Shown here piece after piece: positions 63,662-64,000 of a stretch of 64,000 bases of DNA. The stretch comes from Helcococcus ovis (GTDB taxonomy: Bacteria > Bacillota > Clostridia > Tissierellales > Peptoniphilaceae): the NCBI RefSeq assembly GCF_004524775.2, contig NZ_CP119081.1, positions 1,178,001-1,242,000 of the forward strand, read 5' to 3'. The notes under the pieces are model-generated. The model made no database searches and was not told the DNA's origin. It was given only the letters and a program-made list of their open reading frames with translations. The first letter of the stretch is position 1; each line of letters begins with the position of its first letter. Position numbers and translations under genes: made by a program.

Positions 63662-63817
63662 TTATGCTGTTGGTACTTTTTCTGCTTCTTGTAATTTATT
63701 AAAAATACTTTGGAAAATATCTTTTAATTTTCCTCCCATTAAGCCTAATACTACTATTACAGCTACTGAGATTAATGCTAAGATTTTCCAAGCCTTGCCT
63801 ATCTTCTCCCCACTCAC
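63662..63817 (-). CDS. Flp-like pilin cassette 10, possibly translated from GTG
   Basis: The only unit with an in-frame start candidate: GTG at 63817, giving 51 residues MSGEKIGKAW, KILALISVAV, IVVLGLMGGK, LKDIFQSIFN, then KLQEAEKVPTA. Upstream AAAGAGAAAAA is a weak ribosome site. Its variable end is identical to cassette 11, a recent 181-bp duplication. Could be expressed or only an accidental frame. Confidence 0.5.
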   Translation of the reverse strand: MSGEKIGKAWKILALISVAVIVVLGLMGGKLKDIFQSIFNKLQEAEKVPTA

Positions 63818-63842
63818 TTTTTCTCTTTTTGCTCTTGCGGGG

Positions 63843-63968
63843 TTATGCTGTTGGTACTTTTTCTGCTTCTTGTAATTTATTAAAAATACTTTGGAAAATA
63901 TCTTTTAATTTTCCTCCCATTAAGCCTAATACTACTATTACAGCTACTGAGATTAATGCTAAGATTAT
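63843..63968 (-). pseudogene. Flp-like pilin cassette 11 (upstream part outside window)
   Basis: 41 codons: IILALISVAV then the same residues as cassette 10. Preceded by TAG; the constant segment runs off the right edge. Confidence 0.65.
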
Positions 63969-64000
63969 CTAGCCTTGCCTTTCTTCTCCCACACACCCTT

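Larger units (their letters stand above)
62035..64000 (-). repeat. Tandem array of Flp-like pilin cassettes (~180-bp units, at least 11)
   Basis: Units are separated by the conserved block CCCCGCAAGAGCAAAAAG (plus-strand GCTCTTGCGGGG at about 62041, 62221, 62401, 62582, 62761, 62932, 63105, 63281, 63462, 63651, 63832). After that block comes a nearly constant ~55-bp segment with indels, then block ATCTTAGCATTAATCTCAGT and a variable end to a stop. All eleven second halves are open and read KILALISVAV-type hydrophobic helices with amphipathic tails, like the C-terminal half of Flp pilins. The array occupies the flp position upstream of the Tad genes and continues beyond the window. Confidence 0.85.

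Noticed and set aside
62218-63972. Run of plus-strand ORFs of 62-98 residues over the cassette array
   Set aside because: Antisense readings of the pilin cassettes; each repeats LFLLLRGY because of the constant block.
62035-64000. Diversity-generating retroelement or array of leaderless bacteriocins
   Set aside because: No reverse transcriptase or template repeat is visible, and the position next to Tad genes plus the Flp-like helix fit a pilin better.

Overview
The window is very AT-rich DNA from a Gram-positive, low-GC anaerobe. The gene set fits a Peptoniphilaceae-type member of the Tissierellia, perhaps Parvimonas: a sodium-pumping NQR-type complex, a GatCAB-LigA block, a MalEFG/MsmX sugar operon, a Tad pilus operon and double-glycine bacteriocins. 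The genus is inferred from gene content only. No rRNA, tRNA or CRISPR-Cas was seen.

Layout. (1) 1-6606, minus strand: a cytoplasmic 5'-nucleotidase-like protein cut by the window edge, an NQR-type operon (B-C-D-E-F, with no A subunit next to it), and an acyltransferase-like protein lacking its catalytic His. (2) 7065-15432, plus strand: a maltodextrin operon (malE, a small membrane gene, malF with a long coiled-coil N-terminus, malG, msmX-type ATPase, malR, malQ) behind a good promoter with two LacI-type operators. (3) 15.5-22.2 kb: a lipoprotein and a permuted-papain enzyme, then an island of decayed or intact insertion sequences (IS21 remnant, intact IS110, IS256 scrap) bounded by ~300-bp inverted arms. 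(4) 22.2-29.4 kb: galM, a phosphodiesterase, rdgB, gatB, gatA, gatC, ligA. (5) 29.6-40.3 kb: a bacteriocin region with three modules (A, B, C). Each has the same promoter/operator, an intact or deleted DUF5085-like gene, a second shared dyad, and double-glycine peptide genes. A peptidase-ABC exporter, an HlyD-type partner and an HTH-TPR regulator lie between modules B and A. (6) 40.7-52.4 kb: ucpA, a 64-bp tandem repeat array, a housekeeping block (pcrA, tsaD, rimI, tsaB, tsaE, two membrane proteins, an antiporter), IS scraps, a nucleoside deoxyribosyltransferase and a MATE exporter. (7) 52.4-53.7 kb: a large undescribed repeat array. (8) 53.7-62.0 kb, minus strand: a Tad pilus operon. (9) 62.05 kb to the right edge: a tandem array of at least eleven ~180-bp cassettes, each encoding the hydrophobic C-terminal half of an Flp-like pilin, nearly all without a usable start.

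The strongest candidate for an undescribed system is the pilin cassette array at the 5' end of the Tad operon. It looks like a store of silent pilin ends for recombination into an expression locus beyond 64000. Next come the three-module bacteriocin locus with its two shared operators and bracketing structured repeats, the TTACCTGTA...TACATGA repeat family (about 14 tandem units plus units inside the inverted arms), and a structured terminator with an invariant ACTAGTCCTCG / CTGCGGAG internal loop found three times with covarying stems.
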